DNA of 64,000 nt from Kosakonia quasisacchari (lineage in GTDB: Bacteria > Pseudomonadota > Gammaproteobacteria > Enterobacterales > Enterobacteriaceae): positions 148,429-212,428 of the forward strand of contig NZ_SJOP01000008.1 in the NCBI RefSeq assembly GCF_004331415.1, given 5' to 3'. A program made the position numbers and the translations under genes. The first letter of the stretch is position 1; each line of letters starts with the position of its first letter. This document shows positions 20,601 through 29,283 of the stretch, one piece after another. Below the pieces are notes generated by a model, which ran no database searches, was not told the origin of the DNA, and saw only the letters and a list, made by a program, of their open reading frames with translations.

Positions 20601-21394
20601 CGCATCTGGCAACGAATAAAGAGGAAGAGAAAATCCGCTTCCGCGATATTCAGGCTCAGCCGCGCAAAATTATCTCCAGCCCGACCTGGTCAGGCCTGGA
20701 AGATGAGCACGTTTCCTACAACGCAGGTTACACCAACGTGCATGAGCTGATTCCGTGGCGCACGCTCTCCGGTCGCCAGCAGTTGTATCAGGATCATCAG
20801 TGGATGCGTGACTTCGGTGAAAGCCTGCTGGTTTACCGTCCGCCGATTGACACCCATTCGGTAAAAGCAGTGATGGGCGCGAAATCCAACGGCAACCCGG
20901 AAAAAGCGTTGAACTTCCTGACGCCGCACCAGAAATGGGGCATCCACTCAACGTACAGCGACAACTTATTGATGCTGACGCTGGGGCGCGGTGGTCCGGT
21001 GGTGTGGATGAGCGATAAAGACGCCAAAGAGATCGGCATTGAAGATAACGACTGGATTGAAGTCTTTAACGCCAACGGCGCGTTGACGGCTCGTGCGGTT
21101 GTCAGCCAACGTGTGCCAGCCGGTATGACCATGATGTACCACGCGCAGGAACGTATTGTGAACCTGCCAGGTTCAGAAATTACCGGGCAGCGCGGCGGGA
21201 TCCACAACTCCGTTACCCGTATTACCCCGAAACCAACCCATATGATCGGCGGCTACGCCCAGCTGGCTTATGGCTTTAACTACTACGGCACGGTGGGTTC
21301 AAACCGCGATGAGTTCGTGGTGGTGCGTAAGATGAAGAACATTAACTGGTTGGATGGCGAAGGCAATGACCAGGTACAGGAGAGCGCAAAATGA
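17651..21394 (+). CDS. narG: Respiratory nitrate reductase A, molybdopterin alpha subunit NarG
   Basis: NarG reduces nitrate to nitrite at a bis-MGD molybdenum site on the cytoplasmic face of the membrane. In the 1247-residue product the FS0 [4Fe-4S] ligands are visible as H50, C54 and C58 ([14 protein letters not shown]) with a fourth cysteine in [12 protein letters not shown]. The conserved molybdenum-coordinating aspartate is in the region [24 protein letters not shown]. The N-terminal stretch is the non-cleaved vestigial Tat-like start ([15 protein letters not shown]). AGGAG stands 8 bases before the ATG. Its stop overlaps the narH start (ATGA). Confidence 0.98.
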   Translation: [1247 protein letters not shown]

Positions 21395-22926
21395 AAATTC
21401 GTTCACAAGTCGGCATGGTGCTGAATCTCGATAAGTGCATCGGCTGTCATACCTGTTCAGTAACCTGCAAAAACGTCTGGACCAGCCGTGAAGGTATGGA
21501 GTACGCGTGGTTCAACAACGTGGAAACCAAACCGGGCACCGGCTTCCCGACCGACTGGGAAAACCAGGAAAAATGGAAGGGCGGTTGGATCCGCAAAATC
21601 AACGGCAAACTGCAACCGCGGATGGGTAACCGTCCGATGCTGCTGGGTAAAATTTTCTCTAACCCGCACATGCCGGAAATTGATGATTACTACGAGCCGT
21701 TTGATTTTGACTACCAGAACCTGCATAACGCACCGGAAAGCAAACATCAGCCGATTGCCCGCCCACGCTCGCTGATCACTGGCCAGCGGATGGACAAAAT
21801 CACGGCTGGCCCGAACTGGGAAGATGATTTAGGCGGTGAGTTCGACAAGCTGAGCCGCGATCAGAACTTCGAGAACATGCAGAAGGCGATGTACGGCCAG
21901 TTTGAAAACACCTTCATGATGTATCTGCCGCGCCTGTGCGAACACTGCCTGAACCCGGCTTGTGTCGCGACCTGCCCGAGCGGTGCTATCTACAAACGTG
22001 AAGAAGACGGCATTGTGCTGATTGATCAGGATAAATGCCGCGGCTGGCGTATGTGCGTGACCGGCTGCCCGTACAAAAAAATCTACTTCAACTGGAAGAG
22101 CGGTAAGTCTGAGAAGTGCATTTTCTGTTACCCGCGTATCGAAGCAGGAATGCCGACGGTGTGCTCGGAAACGTGTGTAGGCCGTATTCGTTATCTCGGT
22201 GTTCTGCTGTATGACGCAGATGCGATTGAAAATGCAGCCAGCACCGAGAACGAAAAAGATCTCTACCAGCGTCAACTGGATGTGTTCCTTGATCCAAATG
22301 ACCCGGCGGTGATCGCCCAGGCGCTGGAAGATGGCGTACCGCAAAGCGTGATTGATGCGGCGCAGAAATCGCCGGTCTACAAAATGGCGATGGACTGGAA
22401 GCTGGCGCTGCCGCTGCATCCGGAATACCGCACATTACCAATGGTTTGGTACGTACCGCCTCTGTCACCGATTCAGTCTGCCGCTGATGCAGGTGAGCTG
22501 GGCAGCAACGGTATTCTGCCGGATGTGGAAAGCCTGCGTATTCCGGTGCAATACCTGGCGAACCTGCTGACCGCAGGCGATACCGGTCCGGTTCTGCTGG
22601 CGCTGAAACGTATGTTGGCAATGCGCCACTTCAAACGTGCGGAAACCGTTGATGGTGTTGAAGATACCCGCGCGCTGGAAGAAGTCGGCCTGTCAACTGC
22701 CCAGGCGCAGGAGATGTACCGTTACCTTGCGATTGCTAACTACGAAGATCGTTTCGTGGTGCCGTCGAGCCACCGCGAGCTGGCGCGTGAAGCCTTCCCG
22801 GAGAAAAACGGTTGTGGCTTTAGCTTCGGCGATGGTTGCCACGGTTCGGACACCAAATTCAACTTGTTCAACAGCCGTCGCATTGACGCGGTGGATGTGA
22901 CAGTGAAAACGGAGCCGCACCCATGA
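21391..22926 (+). CDS. narH: Respiratory nitrate reductase A, iron-sulfur beta subunit NarH
   Basis: NarH carries the electron-transfer chain between NarI hemes and NarG. The 511-residue product contains four cysteine groups: CIGCHTCSVTC near residue 16, CEHCLNPACVATCP near 184, CRGWRMCVTGCP near 217 and CIFCYPRIEAGMPTVCSETC near 244. In the third group Trp replaces the second cysteine (C-R-G-W), the hallmark of the [3Fe-4S] cluster, the other three being [4Fe-4S]. It overlaps both narG and narJ by 4 bp. Confidence 0.98.
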   Translation: MKIRSQVGMVLNLDKCIGCHTCSVTCKNVWTSREGMEYAWFNNVETKPGTGFPTDWENQEKWKGGWIRKINGKLQPRMGNRPMLLGKIFSNPHMPEIDDYYEPFDFDYQNLHNAPESKHQPIARPRSLITGQRMDKITAGPNWEDDLGGEFDKLSRDQNFENMQKAMYGQFENTFMMYLPRLCEHCLNPACVATCPSGAIYKREEDGIVLIDQDKCRGWRMCVTGCPYKKIYFNWKSGKSEKCIFCYPRIEAGMPTVCSETCVGRIRYLGVLLYDADAIENAASTENEKDLYQRQLDVFLDPNDPAVIAQALEDGVPQSVIDAAQKSPVYKMAMDWKLALPLHPEYRTLPMVWYVPPLSPIQSAADAGELGSNGILPDVESLRIPVQYLANLLTAGDTGPVLLALKRMLAMRHFKRAETVDGVEDTRALEEVGLSTAQAQEMYRYLAIANYEDRFVVPSSHRELAREAFPEKNGCGFSFGDGCHGSDTKFNLFNSRRIDAVDVTVKTEPHP

Positions 22927-23633
22927 TTGAACTGGTGGTTATTTCTCGTTTGCTCGAGTACCCGGATGCTGCCTTATGGCAGCACCAGCAGGAAGTTTTC
23001 GATGCGCTGGCGTCGGGAGAAAACCTGGCAAAAGCTGACGCCCAGCACGTTGGCGTTTTCCTGCGTGATCTTACTTCTCAGGAGCTGCTGGACGCGCAAG
23101 CGAACTACAGCGAATTGTTCGATCGTGGCCGCGCAACCTCGCTGCTGCTGTTCGAACACGTCCACGGTGAATCCCGCGATCGCGGGCAGGCGATGGTCGA
23201 TCTGCTGGCGCAATATGAGCGCCACGGCTTGCAACTGGATAGCCGTGAGTTGCCGGATCATCTGCCGCTCTATCTGGAGTATCTGGCGCAACTGCCCTTT
23301 GCTGAGGCTATCGGCGGTTTGCAGGATATCGCGCCGATCCTCGCACTGTTAAAAGCGCGTTTAGCGCAGCGCGAAAGCCACTATGCAACGCTGTTTGATG
23401 CGCTGTTATCGCTGGCGAACACCCAAGTGGATAACGCGCAGGTCGCGGAAAAAATTGCCGGTGAAGCCCGCGATGATACGCCGCAGGCGCTGGATGCCGT
23501 GTGGGAAGAAGAGCAGGTCAAATTCTTCGCCGAACAGGGCTGCGGTGATTCCGACATCACTGCGCACCAGCGTCGTTTTGCGGGTGCCGTTGCGCCGCAA
23601 TATCTGAATATCACAACAGGAGGAGAGCGCTAA
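22923..23633 (+). CDS. narJ: Nitrate reductase assembly chaperone NarJ
   Basis: NarJ is the TorD/DmsD-family chaperone that binds the NarG N-terminus, helps insert the molybdenum cofactor and FS0 cluster, and holds the complex until it joins NarI. It is not part of the final enzyme. The 236-residue, largely helical product has the family motif [30 protein letters not shown] at about 60-89. It overlaps narH by 4 bp, and its last base is the first base of the narI start codon region, consistent with coupled translation. Confidence 0.96.
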   Translation: MIELVVISRLLEYPDAALWQHQQEVFDALASGENLAKADAQHVGVFLRDLTSQELLDAQANYSELFDRGRATSLLLFEHVHGESRDRGQAMVDLLAQYERHGLQLDSRELPDHLPLYLEYLAQLPFAEAIGGLQDIAPILALLKARLAQRESHYATLFDALLSLANTQVDNAQVAEKIAGEARDDTPQALDAVWEEEQVKFFAEQGCGDSDITAHQRRFAGAVAPQYLNITTGGER

Positions 23634-24310
23634 TGCACTTCCTTAATATGTTCTTCTTTGACATCTATCCGTATATTGCCGGGGCGGTTTTTCTGGTCGG
23701 CAGTTGGCTGCGCTACGACTATGGGCAGTACAGCTGGCGGGCGGGCTCCAGTCAAATGCTGGATCGTAAAGGGATGACGCTGGCTTCGAACCTGTTCCAT
23801 ATCGGTATCTTAGGGATCTTTGCCGGTCACTTCCTCGGCATGTTAACGCCGCACTGGATGTATGAATCCTTCCTGCCGATTGAAGTGAAACAGAAGATGG
23901 CGATGATTGGCGGCGGTGCCAGCGGTGTGCTGTGTCTGGTTGGCGGTTTGCTGCTGCTGAAACGCCGTTTGTTCAACCCGCGTATTCGCGCGACCTCAAC
24001 CGCGGCGGATATCCTGATTATGTCGCTGCTGATGGTGCAGTGTGCGCTGGGGCTGCTGACCATTCCGTTCTCTGCGCAGCATATGGATGGCAGCGAGATG
24101 ATGAAGCTGGTTGGCTGGGCGCAGTCGGTTGTGACGTTCCATGTTGGCGCTTCCGCGCATCTTGAGGGCGTGGCCTTTATTTACCGTGTGCATCTGGTAT
24201 TGGGCATGACGCTGTTTGTGTTGTTCCCGTTCTCCCGCCTGGTGCACATCTGGAGCGCGCCGGTGGAGTACCTGACACGCAAATACCAGATTGTTCGCGC
24301 CCGTCGCTAA
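23633..24310 (+). CDS. narI: Respiratory nitrate reductase A, cytochrome b gamma subunit NarI
   Basis: NarI is the membrane anchor that oxidises quinol at the periplasmic side and passes electrons through two b hemes to NarH. The 225-residue product has five hydrophobic segments. The four heme-ligand histidines of the E. coli enzyme are at the same positions: H56 and H66 ([18 protein letters not shown]), H187 and H205 ([17 protein letters not shown]). It ends the narGHJI operon, just before a terminator. The ribosome site GGAGGAG lies in the end of narJ. Confidence 0.98.
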   Translation: MHFLNMFFFDIYPYIAGAVFLVGSWLRYDYGQYSWRAGSSQMLDRKGMTLASNLFHIGILGIFAGHFLGMLTPHWMYESFLPIEVKQKMAMIGGGASGVLCLVGGLLLLKRRLFNPRIRATSTAADILIMSLLMVQCALGLLTIPFSAQHMDGSEMMKLVGWAQSVVTFHVGASAHLEGVAFIYRVHLVLGMTLFVLFPFSRLVHIWSAPVEYLTRKYQIVRARR

Positions 24311-24315
24311 TCAGC

Positions 24316-24342
24316 AAAAACCCCGCACTGCGGGGTTTTTTT
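24316..24342. terminator. Bidirectional rho-independent terminator, narI / EamA gene
   Basis: CCCCGCA-CTG-type hairpin (CCCCGCACTGCGGGG) with A5 to the left and T7 to the right. It closes narGHJI and can also stop transcripts of the convergent transporter gene, whose stop codon touches it. Confidence 0.92.
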
Positions 24343-25228
24343 ACTGTCGCGTTGGCACTATCGCTGACGTGGTTTTTCGCTCGCCCCAGCCAAGATTGTT
24401 GCCTGCGGCAGCCAGCAGAATTAATACGCCACCTGCCATTTGCAGCGCGCTTAATGTATGCCCAAACAGCGCGTTATCCACCACAATCGCCACCAGCGGA
24501 TAAATAAATGACAGCGAGCCAATCAGCGGTGTGGGGAGTTTTTGTATCGCGCTATACAACAGCTGATACATCACACCGGTATGCACAATACCCAGCGTCA
24601 GCAAAATACCCCACGGCAATGTCTCGCCTGACATTGGCAGATGCACCAGCGGCAGCAACATCAGCGTGCCGGTTAATACCTGAATCAGGGCAATGTGCTG
24701 CGGCGGAAGTTGCTTAAGGTGGCGGGTGATTAACGCGGTGACAGCATAGAAAAAAGCAGCGCCCAGCGCCATGGCAATGCCGATAAGCCATTGCGTGTTC
24801 GGGTGGTGCAATTCACTGAGCAGCAGAAGCACAACGCCGGAAAACGCCACCAGCAGCCATCCCCACTTCGTAAGCGTAACGCGCTCGCCAAGCAACATGC
24901 TCATTAGCACTAACATAAAAGGCTGGGTGTTGTAGACCACCGTGGCCAGTCCCATTGAAATGCGGCTGTACGCTGCGAACAGTAACAACCAGTTAATCAC
25001 CAGCGCGATGCCGCCCGCTACCGCCAGCAGTAAAACCGGGAACGCAAGGCGAGTGAAAGGTTGTCTGCCAAAGCGGATAAACAGAAATAGCGCGCCTGCG
25101 CCTATCAGGCAGCGCCAGAAAACAACATCAATCACCGGCAGACCGCTAAGCAGTACAAATGCACCAATCGACCCGGAAATCAGCATCGCCAGGCTCATCT
25201 GCCAGGTACCATTAGGGATATTTTTCAT
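24341..25228 (-). CDS. EamA/DMT-family transporter, probable metabolite exporter
   Basis: A 295-residue inner-membrane protein with ten hydrophobic segments in two EamA halves (the first from about 10 to 135, the second from about 148 to 282). Typical family patterns are FWRCLIGAGALFLFIRF near 34-50, YNTQPFMLVLMSMLLGERVTL near 98-118 and the C-terminal GSLSFIYPLVAIVVDNALFGHTLSALQMAGGVLILLA. Substrate cannot be read from the sequence; family members export amino acids or other metabolites. It is divergent from an Lrp/AsnC regulator, a layout typical of a regulator controlling its adjacent amino-acid exporter. Confidence 0.87.
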   Translation of the reverse strand: MKNIPNGTWQMSLAMLISGSIGAFVLLSGLPVIDVVFWRCLIGAGALFLFIRFGRQPFTRLAFPVLLLAVAGGIALVINWLLLFAAYSRISMGLATVVYNTQPFMLVLMSMLLGERVTLTKWGWLLVAFSGVVLLLLSELHHPNTQWLIGIAMALGAAFFYAVTALITRHLKQLPPQHIALIQVLTGTLMLLPLVHLPMSGETLPWGILLTLGIVHTGVMYQLLYSAIQKLPTPLIGSLSFIYPLVAIVVDNALFGHTLSALQMAGGVLILLAAAGNNLGWGERKTTSAIVPTRQ

Positions 25229-25337
25229 TTCTCATCTCCTGAACGTTGTTGGCATATTGTGAAAAAACGGCGGTCAGCTTTATATAGATGTTATAAGGTG
25301 CATGATGATTAATTCCTTTATAAATTAGGTGAAGATG

Positions 25338-25781
25338 ATGGATTACCTTATTGACGATATCGATCGCGCGATTTTGACCTGCCTCGCAGAGGATGCGCGC
25401 CAGTCATTGAAGGTGTTAAGCGCGAGAGTGGGGCTGACGTCGCCCAGTACGGCCGAACGTGTTAAACGGCTGGAAGAACGCGGCGTGATTGAAGGCTATG
25501 GCGCGCGCGTAAACCTGACCGCGCTGGATTACCGCTTGCAGGCGCTGGTGCGCGTCCGCCCGATGCCTGGCATGTTGCAGAAGGTGGACAAAATGCTCCA
25601 GGCACTGCCGGAATGCATTGAGTGTGACAAAGTAACGGGGGAAGACTGTTTTGTTATGCGGCTGGTAGTGCGATCGATTGAGCAACTGGATACGTTGCTG
25701 GATGGAATTGCTGAATATGCGCAGTGCAATACGTCGATAGTGAAGAGCAGCCCCGTAAAAAGACGGTTACCACCGCTATAA
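25338..25781 (+). CDS. Lrp/AsnC-family transcriptional regulator
   Basis: A 147-residue regulator: N-terminal helix-turn-helix (MDYLIDDIDRAILTCLAEDA; VGLTSPSTAERVKRLEERGVIEGY) and C-terminal RAM/AsnC ligand domain (LQALVRVRPMPGMLQKVDKM; DKVTGEDCFVMRLVVRS). I chose the ATG at 25338, six bases after AGGTG; an ATG at 25335 and a GTG at 25329 are also in frame. It lies divergent from the EamA transporter with 109 bp between, so it most likely regulates that gene in response to an amino acid. It is a paralogue of, not, Lrp itself (product shorter and divergent). Confidence 0.88.
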   Translation: MDYLIDDIDRAILTCLAEDARQSLKVLSARVGLTSPSTAERVKRLEERGVIEGYGARVNLTALDYRLQALVRVRPMPGMLQKVDKMLQALPECIECDKVTGEDCFVMRLVVRSIEQLDTLLDGIAEYAQCNTSIVKSSPVKRRLPPL

Positions 25782-25825
25782 GGTTCGGCTGCCAGACGCA
25801 TGGAGTGCAGGGTTTTCCCTATGGC

Positions 25826-25941
25826 GGCAACGTTTGCTCGCCTTGCTCGAGTCGAACCTTAATCGAAGGTTCTCGCCCTTCCCGGATCGGGAATATATGC
25901 AGGAACTGAGAGATGTGGGGATTGGGTTTTACTTGAAGAGA
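25826..25941 (-). repeat. tRNA-Tyr operon repeat, truncated copy 1
   Basis: Partial copy of the unit at 25942-26117. Shared blocks are the GGCAACGTT segment, TCGAACCTTAATCGAAGGTTC (a short hairpin, GAACCTT-aatcg-AAGGTTC) and the tail with CAGGAACTGAGAG through GGGTTTTACTTGA. Its left part has lost similarity where it meets the end of the Lrp-like gene. Confidence 0.75.
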
Positions 25942-26117
25942 TGGTGGTGGGGGAAGGATTATTCGTCACTTCGTTCCTCACCCTTCGGGCCGTTGCCTGC
26001 GGCAACGTTCTCTCGCATGCGCTCGACTCGAACCTTAATCGAAGGTTCTCACCCTTCCCGGATCGGTAATATATGCAGGAACTGAGAAGTGTGGGGATTG
26101 GGTTTTACTTGAAAAGA
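25942..26117 (-). repeat. tRNA-Tyr operon repeat copy 2, with a copy of the tRNA 3' end
   Basis: A 176-bp unit. It starts (plus strand) with TGGTGGTGGGGGAAGGA, identical to the last 17 nt of tRNA-Tyr including CCA, and runs up to the real tRNA 3' end at 26118. The period resembles the 178-bp repeats behind E. coli tyrT, each of which also begins with the tRNA 3' terminus. No protein is evident. Confidence 0.85.
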
Positions 26118-26202
<85 letters not shown>

Positions 26203-26236
26203 AGGGGAAAATCAAATTGTCGATGCAGTATGTAGA

Positions 26237-26411
26237 TGGTGGTGGGGGAAGGATTATTCGTCACTTCGTTCCTCACCCTTCGGGCCGTTGCCTCTGGCAA
26301 CGTTCTCTCGCCTTCGCTCGAGTCGAACCTTAATCGAAGGTTCTCACCCTTCCCGATAAGTGCATGCATCAAAAGTACTTAACGGTGTTATCACATCGCT
26401 GTGATGAATAA
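26237..26411 (-). repeat. tRNA-Tyr operon repeat copy 3 in the spacer between the two intact tRNAs
   Basis: A 175-bp stretch from a second extra copy of the tRNA 3' terminus (TGGTGGTGGGGGAAGGA) to the real 3' end at 26412. The first ~125 bp match copy 2 closely (ATTATTCGTCACTTCG, CACCCTTCGGGCCGTTGCCT, the GAACCTT hairpin); the rest diverges after CTTCCCG. Confidence 0.85.
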
Positions 26412-26496
<85 letters not shown>

Positions 26497-26528
26497 ACGG
26501 GGTTACTACATTATTGTGATGTTGCGAA

Positions 26529-26607
26529 AGGGAAGGATTATTCGGAGCTAACGCTCCTCACCCTTCGGGCCGTTGCCTCTGGCAACGTTCTCTCGCTGGC
26601 ACTCGAG
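26529..26607 (-). repeat. tRNA-Tyr operon repeat, degenerate copy 4
   Basis: Starts with AGGGAAGGATTATTCGG, a damaged version of the tRNA 3'-end/repeat junction, and contains CACCCTTCGGGCCGTTGCCT and GGCAACGTTCTCTCGC as in copies 2 and 3. It joins the degenerate tRNA at 26608. Confidence 0.7.
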
Positions 26608-26662
26608 TCGAACCTTCGAAGTCGATGACGGCAGATTTGCAGTCAGCTACCTTATGCCCACC
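26608..26662 (-). pseudogene. Degenerate tRNA-Tyr, first position of the operon
   Basis: On the minus strand this starts GGTGGGCATAAGG where the first tRNA of the operon should begin, directly after the CCCGT of the leader. It keeps the anticodon arm and variable arm of tRNA-Tyr (CTGCAAATCTGCCGTC, then GACTTCGAAGGTTCGA) but has lost most of the D-arm and the whole 3' acceptor strand. The anticodon position reads GCA instead of GTA. It cannot form a tRNA; it looks like the product of recombination between tRNA and repeat copies. Confidence 0.78.
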
Positions 26663-26707
26663 ACGGGTAAAGCTGTTTCTTACTGGCCTGCTTCCATCTC
26701 GGGAAGC

Positions 26708-26742
26708 GCGGCGCATCATATCAAATGACGCGCCGCTGTAAA
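26708..26742 (-). promoter_or_regulatory. tRNA-Tyr operon promoter (stable-RNA type)
   Basis: On the minus strand: -35 TTTACA (26742-26737), 16-bp spacer, -10 TATGAT (26720-26715), then the GC-rich discriminator GCGCCGC that marks stringently controlled tRNA/rRNA promoters. It is almost the same as the E. coli tyrT promoter. Upstream Fis sites would lie towards purU; I did not assign them. Confidence 0.88.
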
Positions 26743-26823
26743 GCGTTGAAGCGAGAAAAATGAATCAGTTGTCTGCTTTTTGCCCGTAACGATGCAAAGC
26801 CGAACAACGCATTAAATTAATGG

Positions 26824-27666
26824 TTAAAGAATAATCGTGCGATTACCGTAAACGAACACGCGTTGCGCTAAAACCTGATACAGCGCGCGGCTCAACACGT
26901 TCTTCTCGACATCCCGACCCGCGCGCATCATATCCTCGGCGGTATAGGTGTGATCCACGTGAATCACGTCCTGCATAATGATGGGGCCTTCATCAAGATT
27001 GTCATTTACGTAGTGCGCAGTGGCACCGATGATCTTCACGCCGCGCTCGTAAGCCTGATGATAGGGGCGGGCGCCAATGAAAGCGGGAAGGAATGAGTGG
27101 TGAATATTAATGATTTTATTCGGGAAGCGAGACACAAACTCTGGCGTTAATACGCGCATATATTTCGCCAGTACTACGTAATCTGGCTGGTGCGCTTCAA
27201 TGGCCTGCGCCATCTGCTGGTCATGAGCTTCACGCGTCAGGCCTTCATGGCTAACCAGTTCAAACGGAATATCAAAACGCTCAACCAGCGAACGCAGCGT
27301 TTCATGGTTGCCAATCACGGCGGCAATGTCGACATCCAGTCCGCCGTAATTTGCTTTCATCAGCAGATCGCCAAGGCAGTGCGCCTCTTTGGTGACCAGA
27401 ATGACGACGCGGCGGCGACCGGCTGGATTCAGCTCGCGTACAGAACCTTCCGGAAGCGCACTATCGAGATCTGCAAGCAATGTGGCGTCGTTAAAAATGC
27501 CTTCGAGCTCGGTACGCATAAAGAAACGACCGGTGCGATGATCGACAAATTCATTATTCTGCACAATGTTCAGTTCGTGCTTGTAACAAATATTGGTGAT
27601 TCGCGCGATGAGGCCTTTCTGGTCAGGGCAAATGGTGCGCAAAATTTTACGTTGTGTTGAATGCAT
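26824..27666 (-). CDS. purU: Formyltetrahydrofolate deformylase PurU
   Basis: PurU hydrolyses 10-formyl-THF to formate and THF, supplying formate for PurT and balancing one-carbon pools. The 280-residue product has an N-terminal ACT domain (LRTICPDQKGLIARITN) that senses methionine and glycine, and a C-terminal formyltransferase-fold domain with the catalytic Asn-His-Asp set in INIHHSFLPAF and the segment LDEGPIIMQD. The length equals E. coli PurU. It follows the tRNA-Tyr operon, divided from it by about 80 bp, in the same orientation. Confidence 0.97.
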   Translation of the reverse strand: MHSTQRKILRTICPDQKGLIARITNICYKHELNIVQNNEFVDHRTGRFFMRTELEGIFNDATLLADLDSALPEGSVRELNPAGRRRVVILVTKEAHCLGDLLMKANYGGLDVDIAAVIGNHETLRSLVERFDIPFELVSHEGLTREAHDQQMAQAIEAHQPDYVVLAKYMRVLTPEFVSRFPNKIINIHHSFLPAFIGARPYHQAYERGVKIIGATAHYVNDNLDEGPIIMQDVIHVDHTYTAEDMMRAGRDVEKNVLSRALYQVLAQRVFVYGNRTIIL

Positions 27667-27714
27667 TGCCGGGTAAATCCTGTTGATAGTGTTTGCTATA
27701 GAGTGTTGGCAGGC

Positions 27715-28173
27715 CTATTGCCCGCAGCACTTTTTGAATTTTTTACCTGACCCGCAAGGGCAGGGATCGTTACGGCTAAATTGCGGCCGTGTGCCGTCGA
27801 TATAGTACCACTGGCCGTTCTCCTTTAAGAATCGGGAACGTTCGATAATTGCGCCGTCTTTGCCGTGCTCATTAAAACGCGCCACAAAGCTGACGAAGCC
27901 TTCATTATCATTTTCGCCATAAGCATGCTCAAATACCGTCAGACCGCGCCATGTGGTATCCGCGAAGCCTGCTTCAATTTGCTGGCGGAACGCCTCAGCG
28001 CCACAAGACGGGTGCCAGGTTTTTACCAGGTACTCTGACTGATGTAACACAAAAGCCGTATAGCGCGATCGCATCAGGCGTGACGGATCTGGCGCAACCT
28101 GCGTACCAGACAGATAAGGCTGGCAACATAGGCTATACTCCAGAGCGCTACCGCAAGGGCAAGACTGTGACAA
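27715..28173 (-). CDS. ychJ: YchJ family protein with two SEC-C motifs
   Basis: A 152-residue protein with a cysteine-rich SEC-C-like motif at each end: N-terminal [16 protein letters not shown] and C-terminal [18 protein letters not shown], both predicted to bind zinc. The middle is an NTF2-like fold ([12 protein letters not shown]). Function is unknown. Translation appears to start at TTG (TTGTCACAGTCT), since there is no ATG at the family start position and the next Met falls inside the domain. It is co-oriented with purU and divergent from rssA. Confidence 0.9.
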   Translation of the reverse strand: MSQSCPCGSALEYSLCCQPYLSGTQVAPDPSRLMRSRYTAFVLHQSEYLVKTWHPSCGAEAFRQQIEAGFADTTWRGLTVFEHAYGENDNEGFVSFVARFNEHGKDGAIIERSRFLKENGQWYYIDGTRPQFSRNDPCPCGSGKKFKKCCGQ

Positions 28174-28283
28174 AATAGCATTCCAGGAATAAGAATAACG
28201 GCGCGTTCGCGCCAGGGTAGCGATATGTTAACTGAGCCGTAGCGCTGTGGCTACAGTAAGCCGGGGGAAGTAAAATAAGCGTT

Positions 28284-29192
28284 ATGAGAAAGGTAAAAAT
28301 TGGTCTGGCGCTCGGTTCCGGCGCGGCCAGAGGCTGGTCGCATATCGGCGTGATTAACGCATTACAGCGCGCAGGTATCGAAATTGATATTGTGGCGGGT
28401 TGTTCCATTGGTTCACTGGTCGGTGCCGCTTACGCGTGTGGACGTTTGTCGGCGCTGGAAAAATGGGTACGTTCTTTTCGTTACTGGGATGTGTTGCGGC
28501 TGATGGATCTCTCCTGGCAGCGTGGGGGTTTATTGCGCGGTGAGCGCGTGTTCAATCAGTATCGCCAGTTGCTACCATTTGCAGATTTTAGCCATTGCCA
28601 GAAACGCTTCGGCGCAGTGGCAACCAACCTTAGCACCGGGCGCGAGCTCTGGTTCACTGAAGGTGATTTGCATCATGCTGTTCGTGCTTCCTGTAGTATG
28701 CCCGGCTTAATGTCACCGGTTCCGCATAACGGTTACTGGCTGGTGGATGGCGCAGTGGTTAATCCCGTTCCAGTTTCCCTTACCCGCGCGTTAGGCGCGG
28801 ATGTGGTGATTGCTGTAGATTTGCAGCATGATGCACACCTGATGCAGCAAGATCTGCTGTCGGTGAGTCTTTCTAATAATGATAAGGACAGCGACACCGC
28901 TGCCGCGCAGCGCTGGCATCAACGCCTGCGTGAACGGTTGGGGCGGATAACGCCAAAACGGCCGATCGCGCCCACGGCGATGGAAATCATGAGCACCTCG
29001 ATTCAGGTTCTTGAAAATCGGCTGAAACGTAATCGTATGGCTGGCGATCCGCCAGATATTCTGTTGCAACCTCTCTGCCCGCAAATTTCGACGCTCGATT
29101 TTCATCGGGCAGACGCGGCTATTGCAGCGGGGCAACTGGCGACCGAAAAGAAAATGGATGAGTTGCTTCCTTTAGTACGGACCCTTTCGTAA
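28284..29192 (+). CDS. rssA: Patatin-like phospholipase family protein RssA
   Basis: A 302-residue patatin-family protein. It keeps the oxyanion hole (GSGAARG at 12-18), the nucleophile elbow GCSIGS near residue 39-44 and the catalytic Asp in DGAVVNPVP, so it should be an active serine hydrolase, although no substrate is known. It is the conserved upstream neighbour of rssB; read-through from rssA contributes to rssB expression in E. coli. Confidence 0.93.
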   Translation: MRKVKIGLALGSGAARGWSHIGVINALQRAGIEIDIVAGCSIGSLVGAAYACGRLSALEKWVRSFRYWDVLRLMDLSWQRGGLLRGERVFNQYRQLLPFADFSHCQKRFGAVATNLSTGRELWFTEGDLHHAVRASCSMPGLMSPVPHNGYWLVDGAVVNPVPVSLTRALGADVVIAVDLQHDAHLMQQDLLSVSLSNNDKDSDTAAAQRWHQRLRERLGRITPKRPIAPTAMEIMSTSIQVLENRLKRNRMAGDPPDILLQPLCPQISTLDFHRADAAIAAGQLATEKKMDELLPLVRTLS

Positions 29193-29283
29193 GTAGAATT
29201 TTTAATAGACTTCAGCAAATTCTGACAGGCGATTATCGGCGAAGCATGCCACTATTGATCTATCGTCAGGCAGGGGAGATGAG

